Source of the DNA: Theristus sp. LFF4_11 | Taxonomy: Eukaryota; Nematoda; Chromadorea; Monhysterida; Xyalidae | Direction: 5' to 3' | Assembly: GCA_030248135.1 (NCBI GenBank) | Contig: JASANC010002461.1 | Span: forward strand, 180,058 to 244,057 | Length of the DNA: 64,000 nucleotides | In this document: positions 11,564-25,500 of the stretch, one piece after another | Layout of the letters: the number at the start of each line of letters is the position of its first letter | Position numbering within the stretch: position 1 is the stretch's first letter | Notes under the pieces: generated by a model | Database searches by the model: none | What the model was told of the DNA's origin: nothing | What the model saw: only the letters and a program-made list of their open reading frames with translations | Translations under genes and position numbers: made by a program

Positions 11564-11990
11564 AATGAACGTTTTCCGCTTGTGGCACTTTCATGTTTCC
11601 GACATTTTTTTGTCATTGTCACTTGTGTCGTGTGTGTCACATGTATTTGAGTCTTTCTTTGTTCATTTTTTCTGATAACATTCGCCTGCGTGTTTCATCG
11701 CTGTCGACTTCACCAAGGTAATGACAAATCAACATATTCTAAACAGAAAAATCCCATGCATACACTCATTCACGCCTTTTTCAGTTGAAGAGACAAGACG
11801 GTTACAAGCGATTCTGAAAACTGGTCGGAATCGTTTATCACTTTCAACACATTTTGTTGTTGTTCTCTGAAGACGGCATTGATTGATCAGCTGATCACTT
11901 GACCAGACATAATATGACAAGTATTTTTTTATTCCAACGCAGCATATATAAAATATCCATATCACACAAAAGGTTTCCATTTCTCAACAC

Positions 11991-11996
11991 AATAAA
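11991..11996 (+). terminator. Candidate poly(A) signal of the secreted Cys-rich gene
   Basis: AATAAA on the + strand, about 430 bp after the stop at 11563. Confidence 0.45.
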
Positions 11997-12550
11997 CATT
12001 TTTTCCACGATAGCTGCATAGCTGAGTACGGAATGTTAACGCTACAAGATTGCAGTTGCAAGATCGGATGTGTGATGAAGCATATTTGAAACAAACAAAA
12101 AAAAACAACTAATATGATCTCTACGAGCAGAAAAAAAGCAAATCACACGCGTCGCAAGCAATAACACAAATTTGAAACATTTGCTGCTGAGAAAGTGATT
12201 TTTCAATCAAAAATATCGTTCGGTCTTTCAGTTATATTTCTCGCATCTGGGTAAATCTCGTTACAATCTGCGCGGTCATACTGCGAAAAATAAACTGCAA
12301 GCATTGTTCCTCCAAAGAAGTAAAGCTTGAAATAATATATAAAGCATGGACAATGCACTTATACAAGTCTTTCATGTCTGTGACATATACACAACGATGA
12401 ATCTTTTAAGTGAATTTCGTTTTTTACGATGTAGGAACAAAATGTGAACAAAAATCAGACACAATAATTACACACCCAAGCTTGTTCGACGCAATAAAAT
12501 TGTTCTGTTTCGTAAATTTTTTAGACCATTTCTTGTATATATCACATTTC

Positions 12551-12556
12551 TTTATT
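12551..12556 (-). terminator. Candidate poly(A) signal of RIM
   Basis: tttatt on the + strand (AATAAA on -), 780 bp downstream of the RIM stop. It implies a 3' UTR of about 0.8 kb and tail-to-tail arrangement with the + strand gene ending near 12010. Confidence 0.45.
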
Positions 12557-13335
12557 TGTTTTTCTATATTATCACATCTGTAATAAAACCAACAGGATTT
12601 TGAATATTTAAAAATAAAAACTCAGCCGATAAATCGCACAATTATTTACCCTGGATTTAACAAAAAAGTTATCTAAATTTTAAAAAAAAATTCACGCTGA
12701 GATTTCCTTTTTCAAATTACTAGCATGTCTTTAAAGAAAGTTGCAGGTTTTTAATACCACGAACGTAAAAATAACAGAAGTATAGCAACAAAAATAGTGA
12801 AATCATGGATTGAGGGAGTAAATAGCAGAGAGACCACGATACAAGTATAAAACATAACAAAAAAACAAGAGAGTGAAAAAAGTGATTTTGTGGAGACAAA
12901 AAGAAACATGACGTGAAAACAACGTGAAAGCATAACATAGAACAGTAACAAATTAAAAAAAACGTGTTGATCGTATCGCAACTACCGCATGGTGGTGTGA
13001 GTGATTGAGAGCGAGAGAGCGAGGCATTTGTGTCTTGGGGTACAAAAAATCGAAACACCAGGACCTGACAGACGAGCGCCTGATAAGCGGAGATTCAAAA
13101 ACTCGTGATCTGTCCGTCTCATGCGCATACTTGCTTTTCGAAATTTCCAAAGATTCCAGATCATCGTTAGCGATATGAGGCTATGGAATGTGTCTGCCAA
13201 GTCCCAAATGAACAAAAAAACCATCCAAAAAGAACCGATGTTTCGCAAGAATATAATCGCGTTTTGTTGTTTGTGTTGTCAGGCGGAACTGATGGAGATG
13301 AGAGAGAGAGCAAGCATCCGAGTGTGTGGCCGATG

Positions 13336-13569
13336 CTATGACTTGTGATGATGCCGCGAGGACCCGCTTTTCGACTTGGGCGCCGTCTCCTCCAACTCGT
13401 CACCCTCGCCGTCTTTTTTCGACGGCGACGGCCCAGCGATCGAGCTGCTATGGAACAACTTGTACCAGCCAATCACCGGATTTGCAAGATTCAGATTGTC
13501 CAGTTGTATCTGCGCGATACCCATGAAAGACTTGCGTTCAATGCGTCCGTAGTCGCCCCATACCGTGAT
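13336..13569 (-). CDS. Rim: RIM C2B domain end and C terminus
   Basis: ITVWGDYGRIERKSFMGIAQ, IQLDNLNLANPVIGWYKLFH, then a Lys/Ser/Glu-rich tail SGSSRHHHKS and TAG at 13338-13336. The tail after C2B is short. Acceptor ctggcgcag. Phase 0. Confidence 0.95.
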   Translation of the reverse strand: MTVWGDYGRIERKSFMGIAQIQLDNLNLANPVIGWYKLFHSSSIAGPSPSKKDGEGDELEETAPKSKSGSSRHHHKS

Positions 13570-16500
13570 CTGCGCCAGAAACATTTACATATGTGCGCTC
13601 ATATAATCACGTGATCATTGTTCTGAAAAATAGTCAACTATGAACTGATGGTACCAAGTGCAGTCGAACACTAAATTATATAGGCAGTTAGCTGATTGGT
13701 TGGTGATCACCGTTATGCATGCTTTCTGTGCAGGCGGAGTCTGTCCTGCACAGACAGCGTGCATCACGTGGATCACCAACCAATCAGCTGATTGCCTATA
13801 TAATTTAGTGTTCGACTATGCCTAGCCCCCGTGTGACGGTCCGATGATTTGCGGCTGATTGTGAAATTTTATCGCAAATGTTTTCGAAAGTGCCACAGAA
13901 AATAGTCGAACCTGTAGCATCCTCTCCTCAGCGTTTTCATTGAACACCAACGTCTGTTGAAACAGCGGATCGGTCGTTCGCCGAGAGACATTCGTCTTCG
14001 CTTTCGCGATACACGTTTTGCCCTCCATTAAGTACACTTTGACGTACGGTGCTGCAAGTTGTCATTATATGTGCAGTCTATCTGTAAATTATACCTTTTT
14101 TTACCGTTCAACCAAAGTGGATCTCTCGTCTCGATATTGACACGATATCACCTGGTTCGTCAAAAATGCTCATCAAAATATGAACAAAAAAAAAACAGCA
14201 GACTATAATAAAATGTGGACGCCACTTTTGCACTGTCTGGTCCTCGATATCACCGCTGTTAAGATCGTGTCGAGACCGCCGAACACATGAATGACTCGAG
14301 TGTTCCCCGCTCAGTCACTGTATGGTTACAGTGAAACGTCGCTAAACTGAATTGCCATCTAGGTGTGCAATCAGCGGCTGGACTGCTTTTGATATTCGGG
14401 CTCACTCAAATGGTGCCTGCTAATCTGACGCAGCAAGTCAGCGAATCAGATGCCGAATTCAAATTGTGCATCACACAGCGCACTAACCAGGATGCATTTT
14501 AGCGCCATGTTTTATGCTGAGACTTCGTCCACGAATGATCTCGACCTCTAGGACGCCTCGTTTAGCGGCGATGCCGAGCTGTATCTCGCCCATGACGGGA
14601 CTGGCGAGCACTTGACGACCGACCACTTGACCGGGACCGAGGTCTTCTACGAAATTGCCAAGCGGTCCGTCCGGTAGTATTGGCAGCCAGCTGCAACAAC
14701 ACAAGCACACCGTGAACGACGACGTATGTTTCACAAACAAAGTATAAAAACAACAACGAAACACGACAAAAATCAACAAGAATTAAAATCATCAAATAAA
14801 CGACAGAGAGGTACAAAAAATACCACGCACAGCCTTGATTGAGAATTGACGTACAGGAAGCAGCACCGACAGTTTTTTGTTGTTGTTGTATTGTTGTGTT
14901 AGTGATTATAGGAAGCGATTTGTGGTGACAACACGAAGAGAAAGAACACAAGAGAAACTGTAGAAAGAATGGATTCCAGTCTTTAGACAACTAAAGATTC
15001 CTGCATTTGAACTCGCCAATCAGCTCTAAACTCCAAGCAACAGCTTTTAAGTGAACCAATGACCTATTTTTTTATTTTAGAAAGTATTTGGTATCATCGA
15101 TTGAATAAAGTCATCAGTGGTCAAAAAACTCAGAATCGGAAACAACTTCCGAAATAAACGACAGAATGATTGAATTATAACACACACAGACTGTACAAAA
15201 TGAACATAAATAATTAAGAGTAGTTCAGTAAAGCTTAACTGGGCTTAACAATGTCTTTCGTTTTTTTTGTGACCGGATAACGAAAAGTGATTTTGTTTTC
15301 GGACTTGACCTGACTGAAGCTGAAGCCAAAACAAATTGGGGTGACGGAGAGAACGAACGTAAGAACGTAACGAACGAAAAAAGGCGAGACTGAAGGACTT
15401 TGACACAATGGCCGCACACCAAACGACGCTGTCTGCACACTGTTAAAAAGACCGAACTGAAGTCAGAAAACAATGGCGCTTAAAGCAGCCACGTGAACTG
15501 AAAACGAAATCCGGACAAAAACAATTCGAATACACAAACGATGAATTCTAATGATAAAAATGGACAGTCTAAGACACAAAGAGATAGAGAGAGCCGCGAG
15601 ACAGAAGCACGCTGATACACGGCGCACGAACGTTTTGCGAAAATCATAACTTATGTGGTACTAAACAATCACCAAAAAGTAGACCATGGAAATGTACAGA
15701 TACTGTATGCGAGTCAGTTTCAAAAGACATGTTTCATACATTTTCTTTAGGAACAGTAAACTACGTCACCAACCGATGTTCAGGCAAAGCGGAGCGTGAA
15801 CTTCGAACTGGAATGAGTCATGATGACACAATCTTGTACCTGACGACGCTCCGCTTTTGACTGAACGCAAGCGGGAAAAAGCAGTTTACCAAAAAAACGT
15901 GAGCGTCTTTTGAAGCGGACCACTTATATTGACAGCCACAGAGTATGACCTATTTTTCAAACGTGTCCCACTGAAATGACGTCATGTGCCGCCAAACATG
16001 CACTTGCCGTTCACAGCAAACCAAATTTTCCGTTTAGTCGATTTCTTCCCGTAAACAAATGGTTAATGTTGAATCGGTCACACCAAAGTGACATTTTAGT
16101 GTCTGTACTTTGACAAACGGGCGTTTTTAAAGCAAATGACGTCATTTTAATGCGGACACGTTTGAATGAATCCACAATACATGTATGTAGGAGAGTAACA
16201 GCAGCAGCGCACACCGTATACTGCGTCGCTGTGTGTACACTTACGAACTGTCGGCACTACCACCAGAGTCAGTGCTCAATTGTTGGCGTAGCATGGCGGC
16301 CCGGTCGAAGCGGGCGGGCACTACGGCGGGCACCGACTCGTGCGCACTGCCGGCGGTCACGGCCGCGGTATGCTCCGGGATGACCGCATTGCAGCCAGTG
16401 CCGAGCCCGCCGCCGTGCACCGGTTCACCGCCGATCTCTTCCGAGCGAGCGAAACCGAGTCGCACTTGGCGACGCCCTACAAGGTGGGAAGACAACGAAT

Positions 16501-19500
16501 TAAAGAAAAAAACGTTTGCAATCGAGTGCTTTTCGCTGTCTTTCTACTCACGAGTCTGTTGAATCAGTCGACTCTTTGCTCGGCTGTTTCACCAGTTCGA
16601 AGCTCGACTGTGGCGAAAGAAACTCGGGCACCCCGATCTCTTCGCTGCGATTGAAACCGAGCCGCTTTCGCCCTATTTACATGTGCGGTTCTTTTTGTAC
16701 GGTGTCTTTGTGTGCGTAGTTGAATCGGGCTCACTTTAAACTTACTAAGAGAACATGGTCTATAAATAAATGAAGGAATGGCACGTCATTTTACAGTGCC
16801 ACGCCATTTCGGTATATGAACATTTGCACACTGTTTTTTTCAACAGAATGCAGATTGTGCGTTCTTAAGTTTGCTCAGCTGCAAATTTAAAATTATGACA
16901 TTTTGATTAAAACTGTGAATACATTGTGTATAACCAAAACTGCTCGGCTCAGCTCATGACGTTCAGGCAGTTTTCGGACATTTACACACATTCAGCATGG
17001 GTACACGAATATGTCAGGCGTTTGTAGTCGGGGTCGGGTCTTTAGGGAAGCATGATGTTTTACTACACACTAGCACTGTGAAACAAATTGAAAGAACCCC
17101 CCGACACATCCGGTAACCCACACCGGACGCACACAATCGAACGAAATACAAAGCGCAATAACGCAACAAACAAAAGAAAACGCAACAGAAACGTGCAACG
17201 CCGCCCAAACGAACTTCCTGGTTTGGCACCGGGTATGAATCGATTGAGCACGGATTTTTTGCGGGCGTCCTTTTCACTTTTGCGGTCTTTCGACTGGCCT
17301 CGTTCGCGGCCGCCGCCGCCGCCGCCGCCGTGCACGCTGCGCGGATCAGCGTTCAGATTGGTGTGCATCATGCTGACGCCCGGGTCGGACACGACGCCCG
17401 GGTCGGACACGACGCCCGGGTCGAGCGGCATCGCGTTCGCGTTGCTGCCGTACGGCGTCATCATGCCGTACGCGTCCGTGGCGCCGCCGACCGCCGCCGT
17501 GTTGTTCGGCAACTGCGACGAGCCGTACATCAGCTGACGCTCCGACTCGTCCTCGCGCGCCACCTCGAGACTGTTCTGATAGTCGTGCACCTGCGGCATC
17601 AAGGCAAATCGGTGTGTTTCGTTTTCTTGTCACGGGCCGACAGACGGCCAATTACAGACAATCACTGTTATTCAACACGTGAACTCAATTTTAGTGAGAA
17701 ACTTCAGTAGCAATGAAACGTTTATCTTAGCACGTGTAGTCAAATTAGAGATCATACAGTAGTAAAGATTAGTAACGGGTAGTTTTCTTTACTGAAGCAT
17801 TGCGACCAACAAGTATCTTTACTGCCAGTCAGTCAGTTTGATTCTGCACTGCACGGCATAACATCAGAGAAGTGTAAGACACCATGAGCAGGCAAGCGAC
17901 TGACATTCATAAGGCGCCGATGCGACTGCGACGAGTGATAGGAGCCGCCGTCGCTGCCGTCGCTCACGTAGCCGACCGAGCCGCTGCCGATCGCCGGTTC
18001 GCCCGACTGTTGCGCTTGACCGTGCGACGCCTGCTGGTGGTAACGCTGCAACTGTGCTGCTTGTTGTTGTTGCTGTTGCTGCTGAGGCTGGTGGTGTATT
18101 ATAGTTGGATTGGTTGACGGATGCGACTGTTGTATGGTGGTCGATGATTGGTTGACCGGTTGACTGTTGAGCGCGACCGACGACGACGACAATGCTTGCT
18201 GCTGCTGTTGTTGGTGGTGCGGCACGTGATTCGGCATGAGCGCGTTCGACGCCGCCGACGTCGACGGATAGTTGGCCATCTGCGTCGGGTCGACCGGCAA
18301 CGTCCGTCCGCTGCCGGTGCCGGCGGCGGTGCGCATGACGCCGTGGTGATTGCCGACGATGCCGCTAGTCCTGGCGTCGTTGTCGTTGCTCGCGTACATC
18401 GCCGCATTGGACGTGCGCTGGTGCAGATTCGGCGAGAGGCCGCCGCCGCCGCCGATCATCAGCTCCGTCGACGCGTGACGCCCGACCGAGCGCGAACGGA
18501 CGTCCGCGAGACGCGGCTGCAAAACCAGTCTGGTGTCTTTATGGTTGTCGCTGGAGATTTCTAGCTTCTCCACCGGTTCACGTTTAAAATAGGCAAAAAA
18601 CACGCCGGTGAATGTTACTGTTTTCGCCTAATGTCACTGAAACGAAAAACAAGCAGCTGTGATTAAGAATGCCAGAGAATCATTGAGATCGTTCTTTGCT
18701 TATTGATCACGAACGCTTTCCAATGACGATTGACGTGGCCGAAATGATATCGATATTGGTTGCCGCTTGATCTGAATTCTAACGTTTGGCATAGTAGCGT
18801 GTGTTCTCAAATTCGTTAATTGAGCGTCAGCTGGACAAGCAATAATGGCAGCACCAAGTGTATGGTCACAGCGTCCAGTAGTTCGGAATGTTTTTGCTTA
18901 TGCGACATGTCATAAATGTTAATGAACAATAAAAAACATTACAAACGATGCACACGATGTACTTAATGAACTGTGGCGACTGATGCGCAAAAGAAATTAT
19001 GGTCGCAGCGCGATCCGCGAAACGATCTACGATCTCATTAGCTAGCGTGCCCGTGCTGCTTTTAGGCATTTCTGTTAGACCATCGTGTACTGATGCAGTA
19101 GGAGAAACGTTGCGCGCTTTCAGTTCATGTGTTTCACGAAGGCCACTCATCACTCTTCATGAGCCTTCTCGAACCAATGTATACTGTTAATGAGCTTGAC
19201 GCACAGTAAATATTGCGCTGCGTCGAAATTTTGAGGGAAAGGGAGCCATCACCGCCGTCTAAAGCAACTTGTGTACATTCTGTCCCGCTGTCGCTACACA
19301 TGGGAATTGCGTCAGTAATGAAAGTTTAGGTGAATATTTTTGAGTTGTTTGACCATAACAACCACAACCGTTTTACTTTTGAGCAGACATCCCAGAAGAG
19401 TTTTGTCTGATTAATGAGACGGTGGATTGTTTTGCGGACGTGGAATATTCAGAACTTACCGCTGGACGTAAAAAATTGCTTTAGAAAACGGTGCAGTTTT

Positions 19501-22500
19501 CACTTCCTTTTTGTGTGGGGTGGGTTTCGTTACATTTTGTTTTACACTTTAAGTTTTGTTATACGAGTTTTGACACGCAAGCTCTGAAACGAGTGCAACA
19601 TTAACAGAATCATGTCGTTAGTTTTGGTTGAAAAGTCCGTCTCTGACAGGGAAGGGCGTTAGATGACTGTGTCGTACACATCACATGGACTTGGCTCTTC
19701 TTTATAGCAATTTTGAATTGCCGCGTCAAGCATGATATTGACTTCATATCAAAGCGTGCATAGAGTCGCGGAATGAATGGGTGGATACGCAACGTTGTTT
19801 CAGTATATTTTCGGATACACCGGAACTCGAATTTCTCGCTTTGTTATCTATCACTGTTGTTATTCGGCACTTCCGATCTAGCATTGCTGCCGAACTGCTG
19901 CCGTGACAGAGGTGCATCATTCAGTGCATCATCACAGTAACGCCACACAGAACGTTCTTGTGCAGGCCGCTGTGTTGCGCAACGTAATGCTCCGTTCCCA
20001 CACTGACCTCGAGCTGGCCATATTGGTCCATGCTGTTGTGCTGCATCATGGCGTAGTGCGTACGCCTCGGATCGCTCGGCGTCATCGTTGCGTTGAACAT
20101 CGCGTCCGTCGGCGAGTCGGCGCGCAGCTCGAATCGTGGCCTCAATTGAGCGGCCGACTGCGGTCGACGATGTAGAGGAGGATGAGGATGAGCTGGTGGT
20201 GGAGGTGGTGGTGCGCCGTACGCCGCCGCTCCCACTCGTGCCGCACCAGACTCACGGTAGTTGCGATACGCTTGTTGTTGTTGTTGATGATGATAATGAT
20301 GCTCACCGTTGCTTGTCGTCGGCTGTTGATTAATATTATTGTTGTTGTTGTTCAGTACTAATGCGTTAGAGAATTGCTGTTCAAGTTGTATAGTTGGATG
20401 GGTGTGTTTGTTCGTGTTGTTGTTATTCGGAGCGACGATGTACGCGCGGTCGCTCAGGTAGCCCGAGTAGTCGTCGATGCTGCAGCTGTTGACCATGTGC
20501 GTCGTCGACGATGTTGCCGGCGCCGCCCAGCCCGCTCGGATCCCCTCGTCCACTATATAGTCGTCCTGAAGAAATGTACACCAACAGCTAAACACATTCA
20601 CATGAGACGTCCAGAATTATGTATTCAGTCGGCACACGCAATTATCGGCTTTTTTGCCACTCCTGGTCAAAACATCATTGAATGCATTGAATCATAAAAA
20701 AGCATGCATTTTAGCTGCTACATGTGGTGAGACTTATTTGAGAGCATTAAGTCGTGTCACCAAAAGTGCAAAGCAAACACCGGTGATAATGCTGTGTAAG
20801 TTTTGTTGATTCAGTTTTTTTAATCATTTTGGGACATGCAACGATATTAAGATGCATGTGATTTGTGTGGCTGACGATTTTAGAGTAAAAAAGCGGATTT
20901 CTTGATGATTGTATTCAGTGATTGTAGCTACGTTTTCACAACGTTCTCGCAGCTACGTTTTAACACAACCATGATGCGTCACTAAATACTGCTTCATTAA
21001 TCCCACCTCAGGATTTCCACGTTGAAAAAAATATAACTCCTTTCAAATAAACAAAATGACTGCTTAAAACGAAAAATTGCGTTGGGACGGACCTTAACGG
21101 TGCATGAACACAACTCAGAGAGCAAAAAGTGCAAACAACAAAAAAACAAACGGATTAACGGGTAATGCATGGCAAGCAGACGACTGTAGCCTTGAAACAA
21201 GCAAAATAATACATTAATCTTGTTAAAATGCCCTTGTGCAAAAGCGCCGGGCGTTAATTATCGGACTGCATTATGCAAATACGAAAAATCAGTCTTGACA
21301 GATCAGCAATAGCGATATGACTATGGCGTTAGAAGACATGAAAAGCTTTCAACCAAATACAGTCGCTCCGCACAGAAAACGTGACATATTCGACTTAAAG
21401 GCAAATTTTGAGTGACTAATGTTTCGGTCTTGGTGGAGCGAAAGAAGTCAGAACCACTAAAAACTAGTTGAATTCACCGACTTTACCAACAGTTGTTTTT
21501 TCAGAACGACCAACCGGTCTCAATTCCTGTTCGCCGGGCAACGATATAATATTTGGAAGAAAATCGTTCGTCTAGTTTTCAAATTCTAGCCGCATCGTGC
21601 ATAATGAACCTGCGAAACTAGCTCACTCTATGAGTCGTGCAAGTAATTTGAAATTATGGCAACAGCAACCAGACTAGCACAACGGCAGGACACCGCAGCT
21701 GCGTGTGGTTTGTCGCAAGCATATGAGACAAAAACGGTCAACCGGAAAAAACGTAAAAAAATAAATGACTGGTGTTCAGATATGAAGCAACATTTTGAGC
21801 TGAAACTCATATCAATGAAAGAACCTCTGTTGCCACTTATTGTGTGAATAGTCTAACCAAACGGTCAACAGAATTGGTCCAAGCATCACAACTGGCAGCA
21901 CAGCGTCTTCCATTGCTGTTTAGTTTCAGCTCAAAATAATGCTTCAAATTTTAACTATCAGCCGTTTACCTTTTTAACGTTTTTTTTCTGACCACCCTGT
22001 AGATATGACTATAAAAATAACACAGCATAACGAACCTTTTTGACCTGCATATGTGACAAAAAAGTAATTAGCTATTAATACCAACAAAAAAGTCCCATAA
22101 TTCTTCGCATGCGCACTGCGGATTACTTGTTTTAACAATGCTTACAAAGCACAAAGAATCACCATCCACCCACACACCAGGAGTTTGACGATATGGATGT
22201 CATATACTGCTTTTAAGAATGCACTTTTTTACGTAACCAAAAAGATTAGGAATTCTGCATGAGATGGGGTATTGAAACAGAAGAATACCGACATGCATAG
22301 TTCCGTGCAAAACTTGAAAATTTACAGATTTAGTAAAATATTGCATTGAGTTCCAGGAGAATTTTCAAACTGTAGCGACGAAATGTGGAAACAAACTGTC
22401 GAGAACAAGTTACGCTTGTTTGACACCTAACCACTAACGGTGATGAAAAAACAAATCTGTTAAATAAATGAGCGCAAAATTTTGCATTGCAACGTGCAAG

Positions 22501-25500
22501 CACTGTGATTTTGCATGGTAAGCATATACCGCTGGCCCCCAGGCTCATCAGTACGACAAGACCCAGGCCACACAGCCTAATCAAAAATGATGACCAGCGC
22601 AGACGGATGTTATGTCTAGCTGAAACATCAGCAAAACATTGGATCACACAAGACAAACCAAACGCGGGACAGAGTTGTCCACAGCAGTACTGGACACTGG
22701 TGCTTCTGTGCTGTTTGTTGTATTATCTGGACTGGATACAACGTGCAAACACTGTTTCTTGCGGTTTCGCCTGGTAAGCGTATACCGCATACCGCATGAT
22801 CATAATTTGTACATATTATTTGGAGCTTCAAAAGATCTTGGAAGGGTGGCTCGTTTCATGGGTTGATACACATAATGGATAGACGGAGACACAAAAAAGT
22901 TAACATGACTAACAGTAGTTTATAATAATATCAGCAGCCCTGAAGAGTTCCGGCTAATGTCAGTTGGTTGGTTGCTGTCACTGACAGCATACAATATATT
23001 TGGGTTGTTTCCATGGCACGCACACACTGGAAACTGCGTTTACAGGGTGGTGCATGTGAAAAAAGTGCAATGCAGAAAATGGTTCGTTTCCGTGTCTGTT
23101 ACCGGGTTGTCGCATCAAAAGTTTCAACATTTTCAACAAAACACAGTAAAACAACTTCTCCGACATTACACCGAAACATTCAACTTCAAACGTGAAACCA
23201 TGGATCGAACGCAGAGCGGAATATACAGCGCGTAAATCAATTTCCAGGGGAAACAACCCTGTGCACGTGCATGAAACTTGCGCCACACACGGCAAGCAGA
23301 ATACTGCTTACTGCGCCATGGTTGTCAGACAAGAGCGCAGACACAGAGACACACTTTGCAAACTTGCACATGCTAACATGCGTGCGCATGTGCTGCTTGT
23401 TCGATGCTTCTCGTGCGCGTGTGTGTGCATTTGTGTTTTCTCGGCTCTGCTAACATTTGACGTGGCGCGTTGGGCTCGGCAATCGTGCACCGGAGTGCGA
23501 GTGCTGTTGTACAGTGTCATGTCACTGATCATGGTCACTGCGATGGCAGGCAGCCACCGGCACACACCGCGCCACACTTCTAATAGTATTACATGTGTCT
23601 GCGTGTTTGCCATTTACGCAATAGATTTGCTACGTATGTACGTATACTGTGTATGTGCTTGTTGGTGAGGTACATTGTTGCGTTCGCATTATCGCATGAT
23701 AAGCTAAACCACAAGCTATTCACAAGTGACATAAAACTTTTTTACTGCTGAATGTACGTGTTAGTACATACATGTATGTACTGTACAAAATATGTACGAC
23801 TTGAATGACGCGCAAATTGGTTATACTGAAGATATGTGATGCAGCCAATTGGCGTGCTCAATTTTGTACGTTCACAACGGTTCGGGTTCGAAAGGCAGCA
23901 ACTTTAAAAACTTGAAAGTGAAAAAATTATCCCACGGAACAATTCAGCGAGAAACTTTGATGGAACGTTACTCAGTAATTGCTTGGAAGCGTGAATGATG
24001 AACTTTTTCATCAACACAAAACCAAAGAAACGCAAACTTATTTTGATCGACAGACACACTACTGCGCAGAAATCTCTGAACAGTAACCCTTGGAGTCGCT
24101 AATTGTGCAAAAAGTTACATTTTTTTTCAAACAGGGAAGAGAACCATTGGGGTGTGCTAATCTGTTGCTGGTACATATTGCACATGCGTCATGCGTGTAT
24201 GTGCGTGTCTCATGCTAGTGCAATATGCTGAAACAATGGTGTTGCTTCTTTCGGCCGTGTGCATACTCATTGGCAACACATATTGCAAGTCATAGGGTTT
24301 AGTGTCAAAACATCTGAATCCAAACTGCACAATGGCGAACGTAAACGTTTGCACCATTCTCATGAATCTGCATTGATTTTTTTTCAAACACATTTCCATT
24401 TTGCATTCAAGCCTTTGACAAGGAAATTATACATTGGTAATTCGGAAGAGACCGCAGAGTGCACTAAGTGTACCTCGGCTGTGCCAAACTAGCCGCAACT
24501 GCAACATAGGACGCCAAAGAAATCAATTTATTTTTGCAATACATGCTGCTATGTGACGTATTGTGCCGGTGCACGCATTGGACAGGCATGCCATGTTGGC
24601 ACCAACATCATGTATTCAAATTTGTCTGATTCACATCCTCTGTGTGTGTACGTGTGCGTTATGTTGTGTTACATGTTATGTTGCGCAGTTTCGGGTCCGG
24701 CTAATTATCCGAATTGAATTTTAACCGCGCAAAGTGCCTTCAAAATTTTGTTTCTTTTCATTTGGTTGAAAAATAAAGACGTCACTAAGAAATTTAATCA
24801 GCGGCATTCCTGCACACCCTGTACCACCAAGCAGATGACAGGGTCTTTTTATGCATGTAACGTCAAAAAAAGCCGACCATATGTGCCTTGTTCAGAGCGT
24901 GTCCATTGTGCTGTTGGTTCTTGCTGTTTTGATAGATTTTCTTGTGGCGTCTTTCGCTGCAAACGCCATTTAGTAGTCCATTCATGACACAAGAACTAAA
25001 GTAAAATTAACGCGGTTATCTGATATCGAATTTTCAGGCATCTTTTGAGATGGAGTTTTACAATTTTACTTTGATGTCGTGAGAAAACTGAGAGAGCCAT
25101 TGACAATGGTATCGTCAATTGCTTGAAATCCGTTCATACAATATACATGTACTGTATGTGCATTGTACGTTGTGATAAAATGTCTGTCAATTTGCCTTGC
25201 AAGAAATCTCGCTCAAAAATGTTTCTGTCACATCAGATGCAACTGCACCAAACACATGCAGATAAGTTCTCAAACGCACAAAAAACGGCCGTGTGGTTAA
25301 CCTCGCCCAGAAGTGAACCGATAACCATTTTTTTGCTTCTGAAAAGTTTCTGTGTGTTTCTGTGTACTCGCACAGTAAAAAATCTGTCGTTTTGAACGGC
25401 GTAAAAACGCCAGCTGGCGTTAAATAACGCCAATGGCCGTTAGAAAACGCACAAGAAACGGCAGATCTTAAAATTTACCGCTCAGATGAGCGTTTGTCAA

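Larger units (their letters stand above)
11564..13335. other. Convergent intergenic region and two 3' UTRs
   Basis: AT-rich. It contains the poly(A) signals at 11991 (+) and 12551 (-), which would leave only about 0.5 kb between the two transcripts. No further gene recognised. Confidence 0.5.
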
